Shown here in pieces: positions 35,316 to 46,739 of a DNA stretch of 64,000 nt (positions within the stretch are counted from its first letter, which is position 1; each line of letters opens with the position of its first letter). The DNA is from Episyrphus balteatus (Eukaryota; Arthropoda; Insecta; Diptera; Syrphidae). The position numbers and the translations under genes are program-made. The notes below the pieces were generated by a model, which was given only the letters and a program-made list of their open reading frames with translations, was not told the DNA's origin and searched no databases. Location: positions 77,500,867 to 77,564,866 of the forward strand of contig NC_079136.1 of NCBI RefSeq assembly GCF_945859705.1. Direction: 5' to 3'.

Positions 35316-38300
35316 CCTTCACCACTCCAAGCAGGCTTCGGCCTCCCTTCTTCTCCGAATCCACAAGAATGGGGAAGACGTGGTGCTGGTCCAGGAACCA
35401 TGGATCTGCAAGTCCATGGTTCAGGGACTCAGGACTCCTGGGTACAACTTGCTATATGCATCGGACAAAGGTGACCCCAGATCATGCATATTAGCAAGAA
35501 GTAATACTAATGTATATTTACTCCCTAATTACAGCGATCGAGATGTAACCGCGGTCAGACTGCAAACTGACCAAGGAACACTCTGGATTGCGTCGGCATA
35601 TCTCGGCCATGACCAACTCGGCCCTCTCCCTGGCGAAAAACTACGGAGACTTGTAGCCGATGCTGAAAGGCAAAAGATCTGCCTCATAATTGGTTGCGAT
35701 GCAAACGCCCATCACACGGTCTGGGGAAGTACCGACATAAATGATAGAGGTGAGTCACTTTTTGATTTTATTTTGAGTACTAACCTGATAGTAAGTAATA
35801 CTGGCAATGAACCAACATTCGTTACCAGAAACCGACAAGAAGTACTAGACATTACTCTTGTCTCCGATTCGATTCATCAAAGGATCTTAAATTGGAAAGT
35901 ATCTGAAGAACACTCGTTCTCTGATCATAGATACATCCAATTTAGTCTTAACGATGTGACTACTAAACAGTTAGCATTCCGAAACTATCGCAAAACTAAC
36001 TGGCAAAAATACAGGGAAACTCTGACAAGCTTACTTAAACCTGAACTTCTAAGTTATCCCTCAAATACAATCGATCTCGACAACAAAGTCAATGATCTCA
36101 CTTCTGCCCTTAACCTATCAATGAATAACTCCTGCCCACTCATACAAGTAAGAGGAAAGCAGAAGCCACACTGGTGGAACTCAGGGCTAGAACCGCACAG
36201 AAAAGCTTGTAGAAAACTCTTCAATCTCGCCAAATCCACTAGAGATGTTTCAGACTGGGACCTATACAAAGAATCCCTGAAAGTCTACAAAAAACAGCTA
36301 AGAAAATGTAAAACATCTTCTTGGAGAAATTTCTGTGAAAAAATAGAAGACTCTTCAGAAGCCTCTAGATTAAGAAAAATTCTCTCAACAAACCCTTTAA
36401 TGCCCAGTGCCTTGAAAACAAATAACGGGGCCTGGACCAACTCCTGTGAAGAATCACTCAATTTGCTACTAGATACTCATTTTCCAAGTAGCTCAAACAT
36501 TATAAACAGAGTCGACCCATCAGGGCCAGACACAAATTCAAAAAACAATCTTGGTCTGATTACAAGAGAGAAGCTAAAGTGGGCCATCAACGCCTTCAAA
36601 CCATACAAATCCGCTGGACCGGATGGTATAATACCAGCCGAACTTCAAATGGCATCAGATATTCTAATTCCCATCTTAGAGATAATTCTGAATGGATGTG
36701 TAAAATTGAAACACATCCCTGCCCTATGGAGAGAAGTTAAAGTTGTATTCATACCCAAATCAGGCAAATTCTCTCATGTCAATCCGAAAGACCTCCGACC
36801 TATCAGCCTATCATCATTCCTTCTTAAAACCTTAGAACGAATGATTGATATCCACTTGCGTAATGTCATAGATCCCAATCTTATATCTACAGCACAACAC
36901 GCTTATTGTAAAGGGAAATCGGTTGAAACAGCACTACATACTGTAGTGCGCACTATTGAATATTCCCTCCATCATAAAGAGTTCACCTTAGTTGCATTTC
37001 TTGATATTGAAGGCGCGTTCAACAACGTCAGCAACATAGCAATCACAAATGCACTGAAGAACCTTAAAGTAGATAGCTCACTGAGCGAGCTAATAGACCT
37101 TATGCTGAAAAGCAGAATTATTAACTCAACTCTAGGAGATTTCTCAGCAAGAAGATCTGTTAGTAGAGGTACACCACAAGGAGGGGTACTCTCCCCACTC
37201 CTGTGGAACTTAGTGGTTAATGAACTACTAGTCGGTCTAGAAGTAGATGGATTCAAAGTGATTGCATACGCTGACGACGTCGCCATTGCCATATCAGGAA
37301 AACATCTCCATACTATAATAGAACTAATGCAAACTGCTCTAAATAAGCTACTAAAATGGGCAACAAACTGTGGATTAGGGGTAAATCCTCAAAAAACAGA
37401 ACTTGTCCTCTTTACAAAGAAATATAAAATTCCACAACTAGACTGCAGTCATCAGACCTATTCTCACTTACGGGGTAGCAGTTTGGTGGACTGCTCTGGA
37501 AAAAGTAACATATCGAGACAAGTTAAGCAAAGTCCAACGTTCAGCCTGCATGTGCATCAGCGGAGCTCTCCGTTCGACACCTTCCGCCGCTCTTGATATA
37601 TTACTCAATCTTCCACCCATAGATATATTCAGCAAGCAGGTGGCCGCGAGCACTGCTATTCGACTCCAAGCCATCTCTCAATGGACCAATAACTCTATTG
37701 GCCACACAAATATTCTGAATTCATTCGGATCAATCCACAGTCACTCCGACTACACCACCCCACAATTGGTTTTCGGCAATAATTATGAAGTCACCATCCC
37801 AAATAGATCAGAATGGGACAATGCCGAGTTTCTAAGAGATGATTCAATTCATTTCTATACAGATGGTTCTAAAACCAATGACGGAGTGGGTGGCGGGGTT
37901 TACTCCGATAGACTTAATGTTAGTCTCTCCTTCCGTCTCCCTAATCACTGCAGCTTGTTCCAAGCGGAAATAATGGCGATTAAAGAAGTACTGACTTGGC
38001 TCAAAGAAAACGTGATATCTACATCGGATATCCGCATCTTCTCTGATAGCCAGGCCGCCCTTAAATCGTTAGCTTCGGTTTCCACAAACTCCGTTACTGC
38101 CCGCGACTGTCGATCATCTCTCATGGAGATGTCAGAACAGTTTAACATTCACCTTTTCTGGGTGCCGGGTCACAGAGATATTCTGGGAAACTGTGAAGCA
38201 GACGAACTCGCCAGAAATGGAACTCTAATACCAATTTTACCCAATAAGGCAAATATTGGTATACCAATCGCAACGTGCAAACTCATGCTGAAGCAAGAAG

Positions 38301-38689
38301 CTATAGAGGCAACAAACAAACGATGGTCAAACATTATAACTTGCCAAACGACCAAGCAGATCTGGCCTAGGCTAGATCCAAAACGTTCAAAAAATTTGTT
38401 GTCTCTAAGCAGATTGCATATCAGCTCTGTAATAGGTGTCTTAACAGGACACTGTCTCATAGGTAGACACGCCATAAGACTTGGCGTAATCTCTAACGAC
38501 TTCTGTAGAAGTTGCCTTGATGAGGAAGAAGAAGAAACAATCCAACATCTTCTCTGCTCATGTCCTGCCCTTTCCAGTAGACGTAAAAAATACCTGGAAA
38601 AATATTTCTTAGAAGATACCAGTGAGCTAATCAATACTGACATCTTCAACCTTCACCGCTTTATTAAAAGCTCCAACTGGTTTAATTAG
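35293..38689 (+). pseudogene. LINE ORF2: endonuclease, reverse transcriptase, RNase H; broken by internal deletion
   Basis: Starts at ATG 35293. An APE-type endonuclease (QINLHHSK, QEPWICK, GCDANAHH, SDHRYI) is followed by reverse transcriptase blocks (SAGPDGIIPAEL, LRPISLSSFLLKTLERM, FLDIEGAFNNV, GTPQGGVLSPLLWN, AYADDVAI). The frame changes near 37444: KYKIPQLD runs directly into AVIRPILTYG, which in related elements lies roughly 70 residues further on, so the thumb region is deleted and the frame shifted. RNase H follows (FYTDGSK, FQAEIMAIK, IFSDSQAA, GNCEADELA), with all four acidic positions present. The C-terminus has a CRSCL...HLLCSC knuckle. It cannot make a full enzyme. Confidence 0.88.
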
Positions 38690-38800
38690 TGAGGAATTTC
38701 CTCACAAAATCATGGTATCACAACGGACCAATAAATGGTCTAAGTGTGTCAGTTGTTTTCCTGACAGCCATTTCTACCTAACCTAACCTAACCTAACTCT

Positions 38801-39780
38801 TCAATTGATAACAATAAGTGCAAAAACCCTCTAAAGGTTTTAAACATGCCTCGAGTCAAATAGTCGCATTTTCGAGTTTTTGATTGAGTATTAAAACTTC
38901 TTTAATTTGGTATCAAAAACATCAATTGTTATTCGAATGATAACCTGAGAAAAGAAAAAGATATTATAAAAAAAAACAATGGTTGCCATCACAATGACGT
39001 GCTTAACCTTTTTCTTAAGCCAATCGGCCCTATCACGAATTCCATTCGTATCGGAAATTTTCTACGTTTCCCGAAAAAACAATTACAAAATCCGATCGTA
39101 GTGAACGGATTCCGTAATTGTTTTTACGTTAACCATAGCATTTGAGTAAAATTGTTTTAAGAAATAGTTTTTTCAGAATTTTCTTTTTAAACTCAAAATT
39201 TTGAAAAAAAAAAAAAAATACAAAAAAATATTTCGAGTAAATTTTTTCCATATCTTGTGTAATAAAGTACAAATTTTATTTTCAAAATTCATAAAAAAAC
39301 AACTTTTTGTATTTCGACGGATTGTCATTCGACGAATTGTTTTTTGATCCAGTGGAGGAAAAATTAAGATCTGGGGTTTCATTATTCCCGACATACATAA
39401 TTAAAAAAATAATGATCGGGGTAAGTGAAATCGGCCCAAAAACCTATATAAACTTGACGGGAATCAGTGTATAAACTGTTAAAGCCGTATTTATAAGAAA
39501 ACTCAAACTCAACTAATATAAGCAAAAAAAATGGAACCTGAAACAAATCCGAAAAAAGCAGATCCAAAATTTACTGCTGACGTATTTTCTGTTTTTGAAA
39601 ACTTCTCAGAAACTTTAAAAATCTCATTCTATTCAGGATTACAAAGTACTTTAAAATAATATGATATATGGCCAAATTACCCAAACCTTTATTTTCTATC
39701 TTGATCAACAGTTTTCTCATTCCCTTCTCTCGCATTTGCGCCATAAGAAAAATCAAATAAAAAAAAAAAACACTTATACG
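38801..39780. other. Non-genic spacer
   Basis: AT-rich sequence with no supported gene. It contains 'cgacgaattgttttttgat' near 39335, related to the repeats at the LINE insertion site. It ends in an A-tract just before the hAT-like element. Confidence 0.35.
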
Positions 39781-41118
39781 CAGCGTTGCCAGCCCATTCA
39801 GTCAAAATTATGCCTCACTTGAAAAAATTATGCCTTTTCAAATAAATTATGCCTCAATTTAAATTTCTTAGTTTATGCTTAAAAATTATACAGGGTGTCC
39901 CACAGTCACCGCCCCAAACGAAAACCATGGATTCCTGAGGTCATTTTAAGTCGAAAAACTTAAGAGGTAATTTTCTCGTTTTCGTCCCATTTTCGAGTTA
40001 CCACGGTTTTTATGATTTTTGTTCTCTTTTCCCTTATCTAGCTTTATCTTTGCCAAACTACGTTTGATTTGAAAAATTTTTTTTACAACCAATCAAGAAT
40101 TTATTACAGTTTTAGTTTGTCTCAAAACTTTTTTTTCTGCAGACAACCGTTTCTCCACAATTTTGCATCAAACACAATTTTCCTCGTTTTTTAAGTTGTT
40201 TTTTACACTTTCATATCATTTAAGTCAAAAAAACACGTTAATGAGTATTAACTTTTTGTGCTTTTTATTAAAGCCCAGTTTATTTTCATAAAAAAAAATA
40301 AGTTTTATTTCATAAAAAAGGCTACTGAAATTAATTAAAAAAAATAAACAAACTGAGTGAATTAAAAAAAAAATAATTTTTAAATACAAAATTTATTTAA
40401 ATGAATTAAAACTTTTTCTGAGCTTTATTTATTTGTTCTTTTCTTAACCACAATAGCTCAGAAAAAGTTTTTAATTCATTTAAATTAATTTTTTATTTAA
40501 AAATTATTTTTTTTTAATTCACTCAGATTGTTTATTTTTTTTAATTAATTTCAGTAGCCTTTTTTATGAAATAAAACTTATTTTTTTTATGAAAATAAAC
40601 TGGGCTTTAATAAAAAGCACAAAAAGTTAATACTCATTAACGTATACAAAAAGTACACAAGTACACAAAACGAAATGTTTATTTAATCAATTTATACATT
40701 AAGGGCCAATTTTTCAATAGTCAGATAAACCTCAGATAGAGATTATTCCTAGGAATAAAATTTTTTATATTGAAATTTATTCTTCTGATAGTCTAACTAA
40801 CAACTTATTTGTCACGTAACCTTTTTACAGCAACAAAATTAGATTCTTTTCTAGTAAAAGTGATTAGTGAAGAGCTAAATGGTAAAAACAAATTCTGTAT
40901 ATAAAATTTCGAACAACTTTTATTTAAAAGATATAGAAAATATACCTAAGTTTTTAGTCTTTTTATCAAAATATTTAAAAAATTATAAGAAAGTTTTAAA
41001 ATATAAATCAAGAGTAGAAAGAAAAAAATTATGCCTTTTTGGCAAAAAATAAGCCTCAATGCCTTAGCTAATAAAATTATGCCTAAAAGGCATAATTATG
41101 CCTCAGTCGGCATCGCTG
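39781..41118. mobile_element. Nonautonomous hAT-like element, 1338 bp
   Basis: Ends CAGCGTTGCC (left) and GGCATCGCTG (right) are inverted repeats with one mismatch. The octamer CTTATACG flanks both sides (39773-39780 and 41119-41126), the 8-bp duplication typical of hAT. Sub-terminal AATTATGCCT units occur three times on the left (39809-39855) and three or four times on the right (41027-41103), like transposase-binding repeats. The target lies inside a dispersed repeat whose other copies read ACGTATACGCCACAG without interruption. The interior holds a 409-bp palindrome and a 'tatacagggtgtccca' end at 39889. No transposase. Confidence 0.82.
40235..40643. repeat. 409-bp near-perfect palindrome
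   Basis: Left arm about 40235-40422 and right arm about 40451-40643 are inverted copies with only a few mismatches and small indels, around a loop of about 28 bases. Outer limits read ACGTTAATGAGTATTAAC and its complement. It is nested inside the hAT-like element. A transcript would fold into a long double-stranded hairpin. Confidence 0.85.
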
Positions 41119-41450
41119 CTTATACGCCACAGAGCATGTGTATAACGTGCAAATAATGTGAATTACAACATTGGCCTAGATGTAAACACACCCTAATCAA
41201 AATTAAATAAACACTTGCTCTCAATAATAATTGAACAAAATGTTCGTATTCTTGCCCCCAGTGTTAATAAAATTAAACAGAAAAACAAAATCCTTTCAAA
41301 TAAGAATAAAAAATTTCTTTCCAGCCTAAAGCTTCTGGTAGTGCTGCAAATTTAATTACATTGTACCTAAATTTATTTATATTATAATAAATATGTATAT
41401 AATATATATTTGACCGGGCTAATAATAATACAAATATTTCTTCAGCATCG
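41119..41450 (+). repeat. Dispersed repeat 'TATACGCCACAG', copy A
   Basis: Runs from TATACGCCACAG to 'atttcttcagcatcg'. It shares the ordered blocks 'ttggcctagatg', 'acaccctaatcaaaattaaa' and 'aaacagaaaaac' with copies at 46.4, 46.6, 50.2 and 61.1 kb. Its left edge is where the hAT-like element inserted. No coding capacity; family type unknown. Confidence 0.7.
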
Positions 41451-41743
41451 TAAAATCTAGCTTATTTTTAAAATATGTAATATGTAAAAAAAAAAAAACA
41501 AGACAAGAGAATACAGGAACGTAGCCACTGCACTCAATTTAATCAAATTCTCCAAAAGTTTTGTACCTAATCTTTTTAAACCCCCTTCGTTCCAATTAAC
41601 AATGTTTTTGTACACCTATATCGATTTGAGATGAGTTATAGAATATACGATTAAAGGCACTGACGTTTATTAATAAAAGTAAAACAAAATTACATAATAA
41701 ATAAATAATTTAAAACTAAAGTACCTAATAAATTTTTTATAAC

Positions 41744-44440
41744 TTAAATACTTCTAACAACGTTTTCGTCATAGTCCTCTATATCATCATCGCCTTGATC
41801 TATTTCAACATCAGTTGGCTTCAGTGGGTAACCTTCTTCTGGTTTCACTATTTTGACACCTTTCATTCCCAGTTGAAGGCAGTCGTAGGATCTAAAAAAT
41901 AAATTTTTGAAGAAAATTCAGATTATAAAATTATCCCAGATTTTGAATCAAGTAGCTACATACCTTTCAAAAAGCTCATATCCCTGAAAATAACCAGATA
42001 GATCCATACAAACGTGCATATTACGGCCGAAAAAGTAAACGTCATAAAATTTTATGCAAGCTCTCACAAAACCAAATCTTGGAGGTCGAAAGCAAAATGG
42101 TGGTGGATTTTTGCCCGATACGCTTCGCTCGAATAAAACACGATTATTCAGTTTCATACGGAGATCGAAGGCAAAGTCCTCTGGCTTGTAGACAACTTCC
42201 ATGCATCCGTTTAGACCCACTAAAGAAAGCATTGCTGTGGAGAGAATTAACTTGTAAAATGCATATCAAGAATCTTATTGATGACTTTTTATTTCTTACA
42301 AGTGCAACATTTGCAAACGCCTTTATCACATGAGCATGGTATTCGGCTAGCTAGTGCTCCTAAGGGGTTTGAAGGTATTGCAACTTGCCTGGGTTCTTCC
42401 TCAGCATACAGTTTGTTAAGATTAGAATTTAAAGTTGCAAGTTCTTGTATAGCTTCGTACGCAATATCGACTCCTATGTTTGTAAAGATGAAATTTGACA
42501 GTGAATTATAAATAGCACAGAAAAAATTATTTCAATCAGATATGATGAAAATTTAGTCAGCGCTGTCGTGAGTTTCACGTGAAATGTTTCCCACCCGGAA
42601 TATTTTTGTTCGTCCGGAATTTCAAAAGCTATCATGAGTTTCACCCGAATAGTAACTAAAGCAAATTATTAGGGAACCCGGCCGAACAGCTCTGATTTTG
42701 ATGATCCTTTTTTTCAAACGTCGGTTATTAAAAATACTTTAAAGTCTATAGGTTAAAAATTGCCGATGTTACCGTATTGTTTTTTTAAATTAAAATTAAT
42801 TCACATGGAACTCACGATAGGGCTGAGTATGTTGGAATGTAGTTGCATAACTAGCTTATGATAAAAGAGGTCACTTATCTACATTATCAGACCTACATAG
42901 TCAGCACAATTGTGATTTTCACGTGGAAATTTAATTTTTTTTTTTAAATGTAATTTTTGGGTATTTTATAGGACATTAATTTTTCAGTGCAAATTTTGTA
43001 AAACCTAAACGTAAGGTGGACAAACGATTATTTTTTGTTTGTAACCATTTCTCGAGGTAAATAAACGATTGCCGTTTGAATTTTTTTAAAAACGTAATTT
43101 TTGGGTATTTGTACCTATATAGAACTCCAGGTGGACAAACAATTTCAATTGGTTTTATACATATGTACGTCTATCTCAAAATTTGAAGATTTTAGACGAT
43201 TTTTCATTTTTCAGACTTCCTATAAAAAAAAAATTTGCTCTAAAATTTTTTTTGAAGGGTGGGCAATCGAAAATTTTAGGAGACAAACATGGACAAACGG
43301 TGGAAAAACGAATTCGAAAAGTTTTTTTCAAAAATGTTGAGGTCGCATTCTGGCTTCACGGAGCTATATGTTTGTACTATAAAATATTTTTTATCTTAAT
43401 GCACTGTAACTGTAAGAGAACTTACTGTTCTGTAACTTATCGTAATGTATTGTAATGTACCTACTTTAATGGTCATTATCTTTAATTTCTCTATAATAAA
43501 TATATTGAATTGAATCTTATGTAAAATCAACTCAAAAATGAAAAACCCGTTTTTGTGACCTTTGACCCACTATAACGGGCTTAGAATACGGAAGAATTTC
43601 AGGGTTTTAAACCACCTCAATACTATTATACAAATGTGTATACCAAAAATCAGCCTGTTACAATTTTTTTCCTTTCTTTGGCACGATGTTGAAAGATTTC
43701 AGTTTTCATAAGAGTCAAAATGACCAAAATTAAAAAATATTATTTTGGAAACTAGTATTAAGCTTACGGAGACGGTTTAAGGCTCAAATCATAGCAATTT
43801 TGTATGAATTTAGGAACCTTTAAAACTTCGAGTCTAAATTTAGGTAGGGAAAAGGTGACTTGAAAGGAAATTTGGAAAATTTACACCTGTGGAAGTAACT
43901 TACAGTTATTTTCCGCTTTTCAGCGTTCATAAAATGTAAGATGCGTGAGAATGATTTATCAGCATACAAAATTAATCTAAGATATAACAGTTTTTTCTTA
44001 AATTCTTTGAATAGTATTTCTTATACCGCCAGGTGATTACAAAAGAAAAAAAGTTTTAACTTTATTATCAGCTTACATTTATTACTTAAAGAGTCAGCAG
44101 ATGGAACTGACGATTTTATTAAAAACTTGAATTTATGATTTTTCACCGGTTGCATAGTAACATTTTTGTATATTTTAAACTCTTAGCTTCATTAATAGAG
44201 TCATATGAAATGTGTTTGTGTCGACTGAATGTAGATTTATGATTTGCCAAATATTTTTGTTCATATCATCAAAAGACTCAAAGACTATTTAAAAGTTGAA
44301 ACAAACCTACTGTACTTACACCTCTGAAAAGGTTTCAAAATAAATAAATGTAGGTTTTATTTACCATTTTCACATTGGATATAAATATTTTGATCAAACA
44401 AAATCGTCACATATAAAATCCATAATGAAATGATCTTCAT
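41744..44440 (-). CDS. Secreted cysteine-containing protein of the DUF4773 type, four exons
   Basis: Minus-strand exons 44440-44365, 42473-42300, 42234-41964 and 41891-41744 join in phase to give about 222 aa. Exon 1 encodes MKIISLWILYVTILF, a signal peptide, followed by a GTAAAT donor. Exon 2 ends in a cysteine cluster, CSCDKGVCKCC. Exon 3 has MEVVYKPEDFAFDLRMKLNN and RACIKFYDVYFFGRNMHVC, the conserved core I associate with DUF4773. The tail is acidic (GDDDIEDYDE). The family is arthropod-specific and secreted, with unknown function. The start is chosen because it supplies the only signal peptide that splices in frame. The 1.9-kb first intron holds transposon-like sequence. Confidence 0.78.
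42474..44364 (-). other. First intron of the DUF4773-type gene
   Basis: AT-rich. It contains a LINE-like 3' tail ('aataaatatattgaattgaat') near 43495-43517 and a common insect repeat segment ('gtgacctttgaccca') near 43555. No gene of its own. Confidence 0.4.
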
Positions 44441-45570
44441 ATTTAATGTTTTAAACTTTAAATCAAATAATTACGCACACGTAAATATAGATAAGTCTTG
44501 ATTATTATTTTTATTTAGTTGACTGTTACAATTAAAAACATTATTCTATGGCACTAATAAACTTTTACGTCTTATGCGTAAAATGTTAAAACTAAAACTG
44601 AACATGCACCACCTATCTCAAGTCATGTTTTTTTTGTGTGTTGTTTTTAGAAATTTACTTAACAACTTTCTTTTACGCGCAGACATCACATAAAATATAT
44701 ATCCAAAACGAACATCTGAAGATACACAAAACCCCCATGGCCTTGCAATACCTGAGCTTAATCTTAAATGACCACCACAACCAGTTAGTGTACCAACTTC
44801 TTTTAAAATGGGATCAATTTGTCGTTGGTATAAGATTTTGTGTCACACAAAAACCCATCTAGGTACTCTCACTTTTAATAGGCTAATTATTATAAAAGAA
44901 GTGCGAGATGTCTTTTAAGATTTAACAAGTTTTAAATAGATTTAATAGGTATGCACCTTTTTGGTAAATGTAAAAAAAGGTTAACTTTTTGATGTTGAAG
45001 AAAAAGTTATAATTAGGTAGGTATATTTGATTTTGTTTATTTTATAGATTGGTGCCTAATTTAAGTTGTGTAATATTTGATTCACACCGCAGCCGCAGAT
45101 CAACTTTAAAGGTTGTTTTACAAATGTTTAAAGATTTTAAATAAAATATACACACGTAAATACTCTTGTTTTGTTTGTGTTTTTACAAAGACAAGGGATG
45201 TAATTGTTAGGTTCAAGAATAAGTGATGATGAATGATGGTAAATAACGATTGGGCTATTGCAAGTTAAGCAATACTTACTGCAAAAACATCAGAGTAATA
45301 CAGTTTTTGGAGTTATTTTAGTTAATAAAAAGCATTGTTAGTATTACCATTGAATAATTACAAATAGAAGTGACAACGCAGATTACTCTGCAACTATAAG
45401 AGTACCGGAAGATAGATGAACTACATGTTTACGCCTCAACTATTTTGTATTTTCGAGTTGAGTCTTAACTAATAATTTTTTTAAACCTTCATAAAAAAAT
45501 TAATAATTTATTATTATACATTTCAAAGAGCTTATATTGATATAAGTTTTCGTATTTTGAAAAGTCATAT
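44441..45570. other. Non-genic spacer
   Basis: Upstream of the DUF4773-type gene. Its promoter should lie near 44440-44520, but no clear core element is seen. Open frames here are short and not protein-like. Confidence 0.35.
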
Positions 45571-45574
45571 TAGT

Positions 45575-45815
45575 CTAGAGAACAAGGACGATGCCTTTTG
45601 CTCCTACTGGCCTAGGTTCGAATACCGGTAAAATTTGAAATTGTTTTTTTTTTTTGTTTTTGCGGAGATTTTTTTGAGAAATTTAATTAATTTTTATTCT
45701 AGTAATGTAAAAAAAAAAAAAAAAACAATCTCAATTTCCCGTCAGATTCGAACCTAGGCAGGTAATCTTAACACACATTCACCTTATCCTCTAGGCTATC
45801 TCCACTTTTTGAAAT
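45575..45815. repeat. Inverted pair of tRNA-like (A-box/B-box) sequences
   Basis: The plus-strand copy at about 45560-45640 and the minus-strand copy at about 45735-45822 share TAGYCTAGAGRAYAAGG (A-box-like) and CCTAGGTTCGAAT (B-box-like). The inner ends are separated by T- and A-tracts. Neither copy folds into a convincing tRNA, because the T-stem does not pair. They look like two tRNA-derived SINE heads tail-to-tail, or the arms of a foldback element. Confidence 0.5.
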
Positions 45816-45854
45816 AGGAAAACTTTTATCTATATGTATAAGCTGTTTAGGATT

Positions 45855-45922
45855 TGATTTTGGGTTGCTGGATTTGCTTTTGGATTGTTGGCTTTGCTTT
45901 TGGATTGTTGGATTTGCTTTTT
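45855..45922 (+). repeat. Three copies of a 21-bp tandem repeat
   Basis: The unit GGATTTGCTTTTGGATTGTT, with small changes, recurs three times ('ggctttgcttttggattgttgg'). It lies at the start of a 96-codon open frame that shows no recognisable motif. Confidence 0.55.
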
Positions 45923-46378
45923 TTATTCAACGCACGATATTAGCGCCGATAATTTTACAGCGGAAGTTTCCCTGGGTGTCCACTTCTATTTGTAATTATT
46001 CAATGGTATTACTTCGTGCCTCTGAAATACATTTTTATGTAAATACATTTTATTGGATCATAATCATTGGAATGATTTGTCGGCATAATGCGGGGATGAG
46101 AAATCTAACCGGATTTTTCGTGAATATCTTTGTACCTACAACGTTAATGCTGTAAACAAATTGGTATTAGCATTGAATAATTATAGATATCCGCCATGAA
46201 TGAGGTGTGGTGTGTATTATATTCTATAGCCAAAAATCCCTGAAAAGGACTTTTTGGTTACTAAGTAACCAAAACTAAAATACAAAAATTCTGTATTTAT
46301 ATTAGTTTTGTTATGTTATGTTAGTTAGTTTATTTATTTTTTTTTTGCTATTGAAATAACTTAAAAAAAGAGAACAAA

Positions 46379-46573
46379 CGAGGCTGAAGAAATATTGTTA
46401 AGATTTTGATTCTTTTTTGAAGGATTTGGTTTGTCTTTATATCTGGCAATACTGATGACAAGACTATGAATATTTTGTTCAATTATTGAATTCAAACGTT
46501 TATTTAATTTCGATTAGGATGTTTTAGCATTAAGGCCAAAGTTGTAAGTTGTTATTTCCCGTTGCGTATACGT
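46379..46573 (-). repeat. Dispersed repeat 'TATACGCCACAG', copy D
   Basis: Minus-strand copy running from GTATACGCAAC to 'tttcttcagcctcg', with the 'ttggccttaatgctaa' and 'atcctaatcgaaattaaataaac' blocks in order. It is followed immediately by copy E in the same orientation. Confidence 0.65.
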
Positions 46574-46604
46574 ACTCTTTTGTTAGTTTTTATTTTTTTT
46601 TTTT

Positions 46605-46700
46605 GTTTATTTAATTTCGATTAGGTTGTGTTAGCATTTAGGCCAAAGTTGTAATTTGCATTATTTGCACATTGTCCACGTGCACTGTGGCGTATACGTA
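46605..46700 (-). repeat. Dispersed repeat 'TATACGCCACAG', copy E (partial)
   Basis: Minus strand: ACGTATACGCCACAGTGCAC, then 'tttggcctaaatgctaacac' and 'cctaatcgaaattaaataaac'. It keeps the first half of the unit only and lies in tandem with copy D. Confidence 0.65.
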
Positions 46701-46739
46701 CTATTTTTTAGTTTTATTTTTTTTTTAAACTTAATTTTA

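Larger units (their letters stand above)
33903..38796 (+). mobile_element. 5'-truncated LOA/I-type LINE with (CCTAA)4 tail
   Basis: Non-LTR retrotransposon with ORF1 and ORF2 (endonuclease, reverse transcriptase, RNase H). ORF1 is open from the left edge without an ATG upstream of the conserved region, so the 5' end is lost. The 3' end is four CCTAA units at 38777-38796. AACTCT occurs just before the element (33897-33902) and at the tail (38795-38800), a possible target duplication overlapping the tail. GC content and codon use are clearly unlike the neighbouring genes, and the frames are still long, so the insertion is fairly recent. ORF2 carries an internal deletion. Confidence 0.88.

Noticed and set aside
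45735..45822. A functional tRNA gene on the minus strand
   Set aside because: A-box and B-box-like blocks are present, but the T-stem and acceptor stem do not pair, and a mirror copy lies 100 bases away.
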